Source: Planomonospora_B alba
GTDB lineage: Bacteria; Actinomycetota; Actinomycetes; Streptosporangiales; Streptosporangiaceae
Direction: 5' to 3'
Assembly: GCF_039534085.1 (NCBI RefSeq)
Contig: NZ_BAAAUT010000011.1
Location: 89,781 to 153,780 of the forward strand
DNA: 64,000 bases
The position numbers and the translations under genes are program-made. Under the pieces are notes generated by a model. That model was not told the DNA's origin and searched no databases. It saw nothing but the letters and a program-made list of their open reading frames with translations. This document shows, in pieces, positions 1 to 7,779 of the stretch; positions within the stretch are counted from its first letter, which is position 1; every line of letters begins with the position of its first letter.

Positions 1-852
1 GCGCCGCTGTGGCCCTTCCACACCTGGCTGCCCGACGCCGCCGCGCAGGCCCCGGCCGGCGCCGCCGTCCTGCTCGTGGGAGTGCTGGACAAGGTCGGCA
101 CGTACGGCATGCTCCGCTTCTGCCTGGAGCTGTTCCCGGACGCGTCGAAGTCCTTCGCGATCCCGGTGATCGTGCTGTCGGTGATCGGCATCATCTACGG
201 CGCCGTCGTGGCCATCGGCCAGACCGACATGAAGCGCCTGATCGCCTACACCTCGATCTCGCACTTCGGCTTCATCGCGCTGGGCGTCTTCGCGATGACG
301 CAGAACGCGCAGGCCGGCGCCACGCTCTACATGGTCAACCACGGCTTCTCGACCGGCGCGCTCTTCCTGATCGCCGGGTTCCTGATCCACCGCCGCGGTT
401 CGGCCCGGATCGCCGACTACGGCGGCGTGCAGAAGGTCGCCCCGCTGCTCGCGGGCGCCTTCCTGATCGCCGGCCTGTCCAGCCTCGCCCTGCCCGGCCT
501 GTCCTCGTTCGTCAGCGAGTTCATGGTCATGATCGGCACCTACGAGCGGTACGCGGTCCCGGCGATCATCGGTGCGATCGGCGTGATCCTGGCGGCCATC
601 TACATCCTGTGGATGTACAAGCGCATGATGAACGGGCCCACCGCCGACGCGGTCAAGGGCTTCGCCGACCTCAACGGCCGGGAGATCGCGGTGGTGGCCC
701 CGCTCATCGCCCTGATCATCGCCCTCGGGTTCTTCCCCAAGCCGCTGCTCGACGTGATCAACCCCGCGGTGGACAAGACGCTGACCAACGCCCAGGTGTC
801 GGACAAGCAGCCGGCTCCCACCGTCGCTGAGAAGAAGGGGTCCGGCCAGTGA
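1..852 (+). CDS. nuoM: NADH-quinone oxidoreductase subunit M (C-terminal part)
   Basis: This is the C-terminal 283 residues of an antiporter-like membrane subunit of respiratory complex I; the reading frame is already open at the first base, so the gene starts outside the window. The sequence begins in the conserved PLWPFHTWLPDA stretch and continues through TDMKRLIAYTSISHFG, the lysine-containing helix shared by NuoL/M/N proton-channel subunits, followed by several hydrophobic segments. The stop overlaps the GTG start of nuoN by four bases, as expected within a nuo operon. NuoM transfers protons across the cytoplasmic membrane coupled to NADH oxidation and quinone reduction. Identity is secure; only the missing N-terminus is unknown. 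Confidence 0.96.
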   Translation, partial: APLWPFHTWLPDAAAQAPAGAAVLLVGVLDKVGTYGMLRFCLELFPDASKSFAIPVIVLSVIGIIYGAVVAIGQTDMKRLIAYTSISHFGFIALGVFAMTQNAQAGATLYMVNHGFSTGALFLIAGFLIHRRGSARIADYGGVQKVAPLLAGAFLIAGLSSLALPGLSSFVSEFMVMIGTYERYAVPAIIGAIGVILAAIYILWMYKRMMNGPTADAVKGFADLNGREIAVVAPLIALIIALGFFPKPLLDVINPAVDKTLTNAQVSDKQPAPTVAEKKGSGQ

Positions 853-2402
853 ACAACATCACGGCGCCGACGATCGAATACGCCCTGCTCGCGCCGATGC
901 TGCTCGTCTTCGGCGCGGCGATCGTCGGCGTGCTGGTCGAGGCGTTCGCCCCGCGCTACCTGCGCCGCTCGGTCCACGTGCCGCTGACGCTGCTGGCGCT
1001 GGCCGGCGCGTTCGTCCTGACGATCCTCCAGGTCGTCCGGGAGGGCGTGCCGACCGAGCCCGCGGCCATGGGCGCGGTCGCGGCGGACGGGCCCGCCCTG
1101 TTCATCTGGGGCGTCATCCTCGTCCTGGCGATCGTCAGCACGCTGCTCGTCAACGACGAGGACCAGTTCGTCGCGCAGGCGGCGGCCGTACCGGGGAGCA
1201 CCGACGAGGAGGAGGCGGTCCGCAGCGGATACGCCCAGACCGAGGTCTACCCGCTGCTGCTGTTCTCCGTCGGCGGCATGATGCTCTTCCCCGCGGCCAA
1301 CGACCTGCTGGTCATGTTCGTGGCCCTGGAAGTGCTCTCCCTGCCGCTGTACCTGCTCTGCGGCCTGGCCCGGCACCGCCGCCTGCTCTCGCAGGAGGCC
1401 TCGCTCAAGTACTTCCTGCTCGGCTCGTTCTCCTCGGCGATCTTCCTGTACGGCATGGCCATGACGTACGGCTACGCCGGCACGCTCGACCTGAACGGCA
1501 TCAGGGGGGCGCTGGCCACGGTCGCCGGCCAGGACACGCTGCTGTACATCGGCGTCGCGCTGCTCGGCGTCGGCCTGCTGTTCAAGATCGGCGCGGCGCC
1601 GTTCCAGATGTGGAAGCCCGACGTCTACCAGGGCGCGCCCACCGCGATCACCGCCCTGATGGCCTCCACGGTCCTGGTCTCCGCCTTCGGCGCGACGCTG
1701 CGGGTCTTCTGGGTCGCCCTGGGCAACCTGGACTGGGACTGGCGTCCGGTCATGTGGGGCGTCGCGATCCTGACCATGGTCGTCGGCGCGATCCTGGCGA
1801 TCACCCAGACCGAGATCAAGCGCATGCTGGCCTACTCGTCGATCGCGCACGCGGGCTTCATCCTCACCGGCGTGATCGCGACGGGCGACTTCGCGCAGAA
1901 CCAGGCCGCGCTCTCCGGGATCCTGTTCTACCTGGCGGCGTACGGCTTCACCACGGTCGGCGCCTTCGCGGTGGCGACCATGGTCCGCGAGGCGGGCGGC
2001 GAGGCCGGGCACCTGTCCCGGTGGGCCGGTCTCGGCAAGCGGGCCCCGGTGCTGGCGGGCATCTTCGCGTTCTTCCTGCTCGCCTTCGCCGGCATCCCGC
2101 TGACGAGCGGCTTCTTCGGCAAGTACGCGGTCTTCGCGGCCGCGTACGCGGGCGGCGCGCTGCCGCTGGTCATCGTGGGCGTCGTGACCTCGGCGATCGC
2201 CGCGTTCTTCTACGTCCGCGTGATCGTGCTGATGTTCTTCAGCGAGCCCGCCGCCGACGGCCCGACCATCGCCACGCCCTCAGCGGCCACCTCGGCTGTG
2301 ATCGCTCTGGCGGCGGCGGCTACCGTAGTCCTGGGAGTCTTCCCCCAGCCGGTGCTCGACCTGGCTGGCGAGGCGGCTTCCGCCCTGTTCATCCTCCGCT
2401 AG
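849..2402 (+). CDS. nuoN: NADH-quinone oxidoreductase subunit N
   Basis: This 517-aa polytopic membrane protein is the last antiporter-like subunit of complex I. The GTG start overlaps the nuoM stop (GTGA), so the two are translationally coupled. Family marks visible are the acidic helix FVALEVLSLPLYLLCGL near residue 160, the lysine segment FKIGAAPFQMWKPDVYQG near residue 246, and TEIKRMLAYSSIAHAGF near residue 325. A cytoplasmic-looking charged insertion (STDEEEAV) lies around residue 118, which I have not compared with other actinobacterial NuoN proteins. Length is normal for the family. It is followed after 14 bases by a polyprenyl diphosphate synthase, which fits supply of the quinone substrate. 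Confidence 0.96.
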   Translation: MNNITAPTIEYALLAPMLLVFGAAIVGVLVEAFAPRYLRRSVHVPLTLLALAGAFVLTILQVVREGVPTEPAAMGAVAADGPALFIWGVILVLAIVSTLLVNDEDQFVAQAAAVPGSTDEEEAVRSGYAQTEVYPLLLFSVGGMMLFPAANDLLVMFVALEVLSLPLYLLCGLARHRRLLSQEASLKYFLLGSFSSAIFLYGMAMTYGYAGTLDLNGIRGALATVAGQDTLLYIGVALLGVGLLFKIGAAPFQMWKPDVYQGAPTAITALMASTVLVSAFGATLRVFWVALGNLDWDWRPVMWGVAILTMVVGAILAITQTEIKRMLAYSSIAHAGFILTGVIATGDFAQNQAALSGILFYLAAYGFTTVGAFAVATMVREAGGEAGHLSRWAGLGKRAPVLAGIFAFFLLAFAGIPLTSGFFGKYAVFAAAYAGGALPLVIVGVVTSAIAAFFYVRVIVLMFFSEPAADGPTIATPSAATSAVIALAAAATVVLGVFPQPVLDLAGEAASALFILR

Positions 2403-2416
2403 GAAGTTAGGACGTC

Positions 2417-3412
2417 ATGGCTGCGCCCCCGGTTGTCGATCTGCCGCTCGTCGACGAGAGGCTGGCGCAGGACCTGTCCACAGGCCTGGCCGAGGTGGAG
2501 AAGATGCTGCGGGCCTCGGTGGAGAGCGAGGACGCCTTCGTCACGGAGGCGTCCCGGCACCTCATCGAGGCCGGCGGCAAGCGGTTCCGGGCCATGCTCG
2601 TGCTCCTCGCCGCGCAGTTCGGCACGCCGACCGCCCCCGGGGTGATCCCCGGGGCCGTGGTCATCGAGCTGACCCACCTGGCGACGCTCTACCACGACGA
2701 CGTCATGGACGAGGCCCCGGTCCGCCGGGGCTCGGCCTCGGCCAACGCCCGGTGGAACAACACCGTGGCGATCCTCACCGGCGACTACCTGTTCGCCCAG
2801 GCGTCGGAGATCCTCGCCGACCTCGGCGCGGACATCATCCGCATCCAGGCCCAGACCTTCTCCCGCCTGGTCCGCGGCCAGATCCGCGAGACCATCGGCC
2901 CCCGCGACGGGGACGACCCGGTCCAGCACTACATCGACGTGCTGGCCGACAAGACCGGCTCCCTCATCGCCACCTCCGGCCGCTTCGGCGCGCTGCTCAG
3001 CGGCGCCTCGCCCGAGGTGGCCGACCGGCTCACCCGCGCCTGCGAGGCCATCGGCGTGGCCTGGCAGCTCGGCGACGACCTGCTGGACGTGGCCTCGGAG
3101 TCGGCCGAGTCCGGCAAGACGCCCGGCACCGACCTGCGCGAGGGCATCCGCACGCTCCCGGTGCTCTACGTGCTCTCCGGCGACGACCCCGCCGACGCCC
3201 GCCTGCGCGAGCTGCTGTCCGGCCCGGTCGCCGAGGAGGACGTCGAGGAGGCGCTGACGCTGCTGCGGGCCAACCCGGCCATGGAGCGGGCCCGCGCCGA
3301 GCTGGTCGCCTGGGCCGACCGTGCCCGCGCCGACCTGGCGGAGCTGCCCGACATCCCGGCCCGGGCCGCCTATCTCGCCCTCTGCGACTACGTGGTCGAA
3401 CGCTCCGGCTGA
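2417..3412 (+). CDS. Long-chain polyprenyl diphosphate synthase
   Basis: This 331-aa enzyme belongs to the trans-isoprenyl diphosphate synthase family, which condenses isopentenyl diphosphate onto an allylic diphosphate. The first aspartate-rich motif DDVMD lies near residues 94-98, followed by the typical RRG, and the second, DDLLD, near residues 221-225; the GGKRFRAM substrate-binding element is near residue 54. The protein starts 14 bases after nuoN and probably shares its transcript. Position after complex I suggests it makes the menaquinone side chain (heptaprenyl to nonaprenyl range), but product length cannot be read reliably from the sequence. No partner small subunit is seen, so a single-subunit enzyme is likely. 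Confidence 0.9.
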   Translation: MAAPPVVDLPLVDERLAQDLSTGLAEVEKMLRASVESEDAFVTEASRHLIEAGGKRFRAMLVLLAAQFGTPTAPGVIPGAVVIELTHLATLYHDDVMDEAPVRRGSASANARWNNTVAILTGDYLFAQASEILADLGADIIRIQAQTFSRLVRGQIRETIGPRDGDDPVQHYIDVLADKTGSLIATSGRFGALLSGASPEVADRLTRACEAIGVAWQLGDDLLDVASESAESGKTPGTDLREGIRTLPVLYVLSGDDPADARLRELLSGPVAEEDVEEALTLLRANPAMERARAELVAWADRARADLAELPDIPARAAYLALCDYVVERSG

Positions 3413-3490
3413 CCCCACTTCGTTGCGTGCGCATCTTTTGCAGCGGCAGGTAAGCTCGGGACCAGGTGCTCTGTCGCAAGGAGGCTCACG

Positions 3491-3907
3491 ATGACGTGGG
3501 ACCGGTTCGCTCTGCTGCACGCGCGGGTGGAGGCCGAGCTGGGCAAGGCGCTGCAGCGCGGCCACGGCCTGGGCCTGTCGGAGTACCGCGCGCTCAAGCA
3601 GCTCGCCGCCGCCCAGGAAGGCGAGCTGAGGATGCAGGAGCTCGCCGAGGCGGTCGGGCTGAACCAGAGCTCGGTGACCCGCCTCATCGCCCGCCTGGAG
3701 GAGGCCGGGCTGACCCGCCGCGACCTGTGCGCGGCCGACCGCCGCGGCGTCTACTCGGTGATCACGCAGGAGGGGCGGACCCGGCTGGCGGAGGCCTCGT
3801 CCACCTACGAGCGCTCCCTGGAGGCCGCCCTGGACCGCGCCGGGGCCGACCCCGCCCTGCACGAGCTGGTCGAGGCCGTGCGCGGACCGGCGACCGTACG
3901 GCGCTGA
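3491..3907 (+). CDS. MarR-family transcriptional regulator
   Basis: This 138-aa winged-helix protein has the MarR layout. An N-terminal dimerisation helix is followed by the recognition region MQELAEAVGLNQSSVTRLIA (residues 48-67) and a wing with the conserved DRRGVYSVIT (residues 83-92), corresponding to the family DxRxxxxxLT element. A good ribosome binding site (AAGGAGG) sits about nine bases before the ATG. The nearest other genes are the upstream quinone-pathway gene, from which it is separated by 78 bases, and a convergent ECF sigma factor. Its target cannot be deduced; MarR proteins commonly respond to phenolic or oxidative signals. Confidence 0.85.
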   Translation: MTWDRFALLHARVEAELGKALQRGHGLGLSEYRALKQLAAAQEGELRMQELAEAVGLNQSSVTRLIARLEEAGLTRRDLCAADRRGVYSVITQEGRTRLAEASSTYERSLEAALDRAGADPALHELVEAVRGPATVRR

Positions 3908-3942
3908 GCCGGCCGTAGGGCACCGGGGCGACCGTACGGCGC
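3889..3942. repeat. 16-bp direct repeat at a convergent gene end
   Basis: GGCGACCGTACGGCGC occurs at 3889-3904, across the last codons of the MarR gene, and again at 3927-3942 in the gap before the convergent sigma-factor gene. The repeat contains the palindrome CCGTACGG, which recurs in many places in the window. It could be a slippage duplication or part of a transcription stop signal; no strong hairpin was found. Confidence 0.6.
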
Positions 3943-4044
3943 GGACGGGCCGCGCGGCGCCGGGACGGCCGCGAGATGCCGGGGCGGCCGCCCGGTCAGG
4001 GAGGGCAGGCCGGTCAGGGAGAGCAGTCCGGACGTCGCAGGAGG

Positions 4045-5319
4045 TCACCGGACGTCCGAGCCGGAGCGCTCGGCCGCGTGCAGCCGGCGCCGCAGGTGCG
4101 CCCGCTCGGGCTCGGTGCCGGCCAGGCCGATCGCCTCCCGGTAGGCCGCCGCGGCCTCGGGGAAGCGGCCGAGCCGGCACAGCAGATCCGCCCGGGCGGC
4201 CGGATACGGGTGGTGGCCCCGCAGCAGGGGCTCGCCGGCCAGGCCGTCGAGCAGCGCCAGACCCGCCGCCGGGCCGTCGCGCATCGCCACCGCCACCGCC
4301 CGGTTCAGCGCCACGACCGGGGACGGCGCCAGCGCCAGCAGCACGTCGTAGAGCGCCACGATCTGCGGCCAGTCGGTGCTCCCGACGTCGGCGGCCTCGT
4401 CGTGCAGCGCGGCGATCGCCGCCTGCACGCCGTACGGGCCGGGCGGGCCGCCGCGCAGCGCCGCGGGCACCAGGGCCAGGCCCTCGCCGATCATCTCCCG
4501 GTCCCAGCGGCTGCGGTCCTGGTCCTCCAGCAGCACCAGGGAGCCGTCCGGGCCGGTCCGGGCGGCGCGCCGCGCGTGGACCAGCAGCATCAGGGCGAGC
4601 AGCCCGGCGACCTCCCGCTCGGCGGGCAGCAGCCGGTGCAGGATCCGCGCCAGCCGCACGGCCTCCTCCGCCAGGTCCGGCCGCTGCAGATCCGCTCCGG
4701 AACTGGCCGCGTACCCCTCCGTGAAGACGGAGTACAGGACCTGGAGCACCCCCGGCAGGCGCCCGGGCAGCTCGTCGGCGCCGGGCACCCGGAACGGGAT
4801 GCGGGCCTGGCGGATCTTCTTCTTGGCCCGCACGATCCGCTGGGCCATCGTCGCCTGCGGGACGAGGAAGGCCCGCGCGACCTCCGGCGTCGTCAGCCCC
4901 GCCAGGCAGCGCAGGGTCAGCGCCACCCGGTCGTCGGCGGCCAGGGCCAGGTGGGCGCAGGTGAAGAACAGCTGCAGCCGCTCGTCGGGCAGGGCGCCAC
5001 CGGCCTCCGGAGGCGGGCCGGGCCCGGCCCGCTCCGCCTCCACCTGCATGAGGGCGAGCCGGGCGGCGTACGCCTGGTCCCGGCGCAGCCGGTCGACGGC
5101 CCTGCGCCGGGCCGTCGTCAGCAGCCAGGCGCCGGGCCTGTCCGGCACGCCCTCCACCGGCCAGTGCGCCAGCGCCGCCTCGATCGCCTCGGAGGCGACC
5201 TCCTCGGCCAGGTCGAGGTCGCGGAAACGGCTCACGAGGGAGGCGAGCAGCCGGCCGTACTCCTCGCGGAACACCGCCTCCACCGCCCCGCCCGCACCGG
5301 TTCCCCTGCGGTCCGGCAT
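4045..5319 (-). CDS. ECF sigma factor of the long, DGPF-associated type (ECF42-like)
   Basis: This 424-aa protein is an extracytoplasmic-function sigma factor with a long C-terminal extension. Region 2 is around residues 21-80 (YGRLLASLVSRFRDLDLAEE, then AWLLTTARRRAVDRLRRDQA). The characteristic PDERLQLFFTCAHLAL follows near residues 111-126, and region 4 (LAGLTTPEVARAFLVPQATM) spans 139-158. Residues 180-424 match the helical repeat-like extension typical of this group. The ATG at 5319 was chosen because the frame upstream lacks protein-like character. The DGPF protein lies 26 bases upstream and is co-oriented, the standard genetic partner of this sigma class. No anti-sigma factor is encoded nearby, consistent with control through the C-terminal domain. 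Confidence 0.9.
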   Translation of the reverse strand: MPDRRGTGAGGAVEAVFREEYGRLLASLVSRFRDLDLAEEVASEAIEAALAHWPVEGVPDRPGAWLLTTARRRAVDRLRRDQAYAARLALMQVEAERAGPGPPPEAGGALPDERLQLFFTCAHLALAADDRVALTLRCLAGLTTPEVARAFLVPQATMAQRIVRAKKKIRQARIPFRVPGADELPGRLPGVLQVLYSVFTEGYAASSGADLQRPDLAEEAVRLARILHRLLPAEREVAGLLALMLLVHARRAARTGPDGSLVLLEDQDRSRWDREMIGEGLALVPAALRGGPPGPYGVQAAIAALHDEAADVGSTDWPQIVALYDVLLALAPSPVVALNRAVAVAMRDGPAAGLALLDGLAGEPLLRGHHPYPAARADLLCRLGRFPEAAAAYREAIGLAGTEPERAHLRRRLHAAERSGSDVR

Positions 5320-5345
5320 CGTCGCCCTCCTCGCCGGTCTCTCCG

Positions 5346-5696
5346 TCAGGCCCCGAAGTCGGCGACCGGCCGCACCACGACCGCCCCGCTGCCGCGCGCG
5401 CCGGGGCAGCGGGCCGCCCAGTCGAGCGCGGCGTCGAGGTCCGGCACGTCGATGACGTAGAAGCCGCCGAGGACCTCGCGCGTCTCGGCGAACGGCCCGT
5501 CCGTGACGCTCCGCTCGCCGTCCGGGCCGACCCGGACCGTGGTGGCGGTCACCAGGTCCGCCAGTGACTCGCCCGAGACGTAGATCCCGGCGTCCCGCAC
5601 GGCCTTGTCGTAGGACATCCAGTCCTCGACGGTGCACTCCGCGGCGGCGCCGTTCCCGTCGATCGCACCGGCCTGGATGAGCAGCATGTACTTCAT
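5346..5696 (-). CDS. YCII/DGPF-domain protein, sigma-factor partner
   Basis: This 116-aa protein has the YCII-related (DGPF) fold. It starts MKYMLLIQAG and carries the signature VTDGPFAETREVLGGFYVID around residues 64-83. The start at 5696 is the first methionine that gives the family-typical N-terminus; the extra 30 in-frame codons upstream are arginine-rich and not family-like. It precedes the ECF sigma gene in the same direction with a 26-base gap. Proteins of this family form small dimeric barrels; their biochemical role with ECF42-type sigma factors is not settled. A strong inverted repeat lies just upstream of its start. Confidence 0.88.
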   Translation of the reverse strand: MKYMLLIQAGAIDGNGAAAECTVEDWMSYDKAVRDAGIYVSGESLADLVTATTVRVGPDGERSVTDGPFAETREVLGGFYVIDVPDLDAALDWAARCPGARGSGAVVVRPVADFGA

Positions 5697-5728
5697 GGTC
5701 CGCCTCTTTCCGCGTCCTGTCGTGTCCC

Positions 5729-5748
5729 CGTACGGCGCTCGCCGTACG
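5729..5748. promoter_or_regulatory. 9-bp inverted repeat upstream of the DGPF-sigma operon
   Basis: CGTACGGCG and its exact reverse complement CGCCGTACG are separated by only two bases (CT). The centre lies about 40 bases upstream of the DGPF start codon, in the position expected of an operator or promoter-overlapping site. No AT-rich terminator tail follows, so a regulatory role is more likely than termination. Confidence 0.45.
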
Positions 5749-5942
5749 TCATGACGACGAACGGGACCCGGCCGGATCGACAGCACCCGTGGAGATTTCT
5801 TCCGGGAACGGACACGGTATCCGCACCGGCCTCGGCACGGCCTTCGGAGAGCGGCGCATGACCCGTCTGGTTCCGGCTGCTCCCGTCCGGTTCCGCCCGG
5901 TCCCTGCCGGGAACGGGCGGGAGGCGGCCGGGGGAGGGAGAC

Positions 5943-6854
5943 TCAGACGGTGGCGGGCTCCAGCCGCTCCGCGCGGCGGGCGGCGTGCGCGGTGCGCAGG
6001 CTGTCCCAGGTGAAGACCGACAGCGCCAGCCAGACGATGGCGAACCCGATCCAGCGGCTGGCCGGCATCACCTCGTGGGCGATGAACACGCCGCAGAGGA
6101 ACTGCAGCACCGGGGCGATGTACTGCAGCAGGCCGATCGTGGTGAGCGGGACGCGGATCGCGGCGGCGGAGAAGCAGAGCAGCGGGACCGCGGTGACCAC
6201 GCCCGATCCGGCCAGCAGCAGCGCGTGCCCGGCTCCCGCGCCGCCGAAGGTGCCGGTGCCCTGGAAGGTCAGGTAGCCGATGTAGCCGAGCGCCGGGAGC
6301 AGCAGGACGAGCGTCTCGACGGCCATGCTCTCCGCCGGGCCGACCTGCGCGACCTTCTTGGCCAGGCCGTAGGTGCCGAAGCTGGCGGCCAGCACCAGCG
6401 CGATCCACGGCAGCCGGCCGTAGTCGACGGTGAGCACCACGACCGCCAGACCGCCGAGCCCGACCGCGGCCCACTGCAGCGGGCGCAGCCGCTCCTTGAG
6501 CAGCACGACGCCGAACAGCACGCTGACCAGGGGGTTGATGAAGTAGCCGAGTGCGCTCTCCACGACGTGCCCGGTGTTGACGGCGTAGATGTAGACACCC
6601 CAGTTGGCGGTGATGATCAGCGCGGCGAGGGTCAACAGGGCGAGCTTGCGCGGGGTGCGCAGGAGCTCGCGGACCCAGGACCAGTGCCGCCGGACGACGA
6701 GGATCGCGACGACGGTGACGAGCGACCACGCCATGCGGTGGGCCAGGATCTCCAGCGCGCTGGAGGGCTTCAGAAGCGGCCAGTACAGCGGGAACAGGCC
6801 CCACATGCTGTAGGCGGCGATGCCGTACAGGACTCCACGGCGTGATTCAGGCAT
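5943..6854 (-). CDS. rarD: RarD-type EamA drug/metabolite transporter
   Basis: This 303-aa, roughly ten-helix inner-membrane protein belongs to the RarD branch of the drug/metabolite transporter superfamily. The N-terminus RRGVLYGIAAYSMWGLFPLY and the following LEILAHRMAWSL (around residue 35) are diagnostic of RarD proteins, and NWGVYIYAVNTGHVVESALG near residue 100 is also conserved. Length is close to the family norm. It is transcribed away from msrA from an AT-rich shared intergenic region. RarD was named from a chloramphenicol-related phenotype, but the substrate is not established, so only the family assignment is firm. Confidence 0.9.
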   Translation of the reverse strand: MPESRRGVLYGIAAYSMWGLFPLYWPLLKPSSALEILAHRMAWSLVTVVAILVVRRHWSWVRELLRTPRKLALLTLAALIITANWGVYIYAVNTGHVVESALGYFINPLVSVLFGVVLLKERLRPLQWAAVGLGGLAVVVLTVDYGRLPWIALVLAASFGTYGLAKKVAQVGPAESMAVETLVLLLPALGYIGYLTFQGTGTFGGAGAGHALLLAGSGVVTAVPLLCFSAAAIRVPLTTIGLLQYIAPVLQFLCGVFIAHEVMPASRWIGFAIVWLALSVFTWDSLRTAHAARRAERLEPATV

Positions 6855-6999
6855 GTCCTCTATTTTGACTACTTACGGGGTTTAATACAATTTAGTTGCG
6901 CTCTCTCGATCATTAAGCAGGGCTAACGGGAACACGGCGGCCGGGTACGCGGTTGAGCAGAGCGGACAAGGCCACGCAAGGCCGGAGAAGGAGGATCCG
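6855..6999. promoter_or_regulatory. Divergent promoter region between rarD and msrA
   Basis: This 145-base gap separates two divergent genes and contains the most AT-rich stretch of its neighbourhood (around 6855-6920, including TTTTGACTACTTACGGGG and TTTAATACAATTTAG). The composition fits back-to-back promoters. The msrA ribosome binding site AAGGAGGAT is at its right edge. Confidence 0.5.
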
Positions 7000-7686
7000 A
7001 TGGGCTGGCTCTTCGGCAGGGACAAGACGTCCATGGTCTCCCCGCAGGACGCGCTCCCCGGGCGGGAGACGCGCATGCCGGTGCCCGGGCGGCACATGGT
7101 CCTCGACGCCCCCCTCGCCCCGCCGTACCCCGAGGGGACGCAGGTCGCCGAGTTCGGCCTGGGCTGCTTCTGGGGCGCCGAGCGGAAGTTCTGGCAGACC
7201 CCCGGCGTCGTGTCCACCGCGGTCGGCTACGCGGGCGGATACACCCCCAACCCGACCTACGAGGAGGTCTGCACCGGGCTGACCGGGCACGCCGAGGTCG
7301 TCCGGGTCGTCTTCGACCCCGCGAAGACCTCCTACGAGGAACTGCTGCGGGTCTTCTGGGAGAACCACGACCCCACCCAGGGCATGCGCCAGGGCAACGA
7401 CATCGGCACGCAGTACCGCTCGGCGGTCTACTTCCACTCCCCGGAACAGGAGAAGGCCGCCCTGGCCTCCCGCGACGCCTACCAGAAGGTCCTCACCGAG
7501 GCCGGGCACGGCTCCATCACCACCGAGATCGCCCCGGCCGGTGAGCTGTACTTCGCCGAGGAGTACCACCAGCAGTACCTGTACAAGAACCCCGGCGGCT
7601 ACTGCGGGATCGGCGGCACCAACGTCAAGCTGGGTGACCCGTCCCAGTGGTCCTGCCCGACGGGCCTGATGTCGGCGGATGAGTAG
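7000..7686 (+). CDS. msrA: Peptide-methionine (S)-S-oxide reductase MsrA
   Basis: This 228-aa enzyme reduces the S epimer of methionine sulfoxide in proteins and free methionine. The active-site motif GCFWGAERKFW places the catalytic cysteine at residue 56. Further family marks are VGYAGGYTPNPTYEEVCTG and NDIGTQYRSAVYF; resolving-cysteine candidates lie at 202 (GGYCG) and 219 (SCPTG). AAGGAGGAT precedes the ATG by five bases. The 24-codon tail from GGTNVKLGDP to the stop is repeated in decayed form four times downstream, up to 12131, which marks this 3' end as an insertion site. The gene itself looks intact and full length. Confidence 0.95.
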   Translation: MGWLFGRDKTSMVSPQDALPGRETRMPVPGRHMVLDAPLAPPYPEGTQVAEFGLGCFWGAERKFWQTPGVVSTAVGYAGGYTPNPTYEEVCTGLTGHAEVVRVVFDPAKTSYEELLRVFWENHDPTQGMRQGNDIGTQYRSAVYFHSPEQEKAALASRDAYQKVLTEAGHGSITTEIAPAGELYFAEEYHQQYLYKNPGGYCGIGGTNVKLGDPSQWSCPTGLMSADE

Positions 7687-7779
7687 ACGCGACTCCGGGC
7701 CGTAAGAGCTGATCTTCCTTCCGTCCGGTTCACCTGATCAAATGGACGACCTAGCGTTTTCCGGTCAGATGGGGGTCAG

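Noticed and set aside
600..2012. Long minus-strand open frame opposite nuoM/nuoN, rich in Arg, Asp, Gln and Gly.
   Set aside because: Low-complexity product typical of antisense shadows in high-GC DNA; the plus strand encodes clear NuoM and NuoN.
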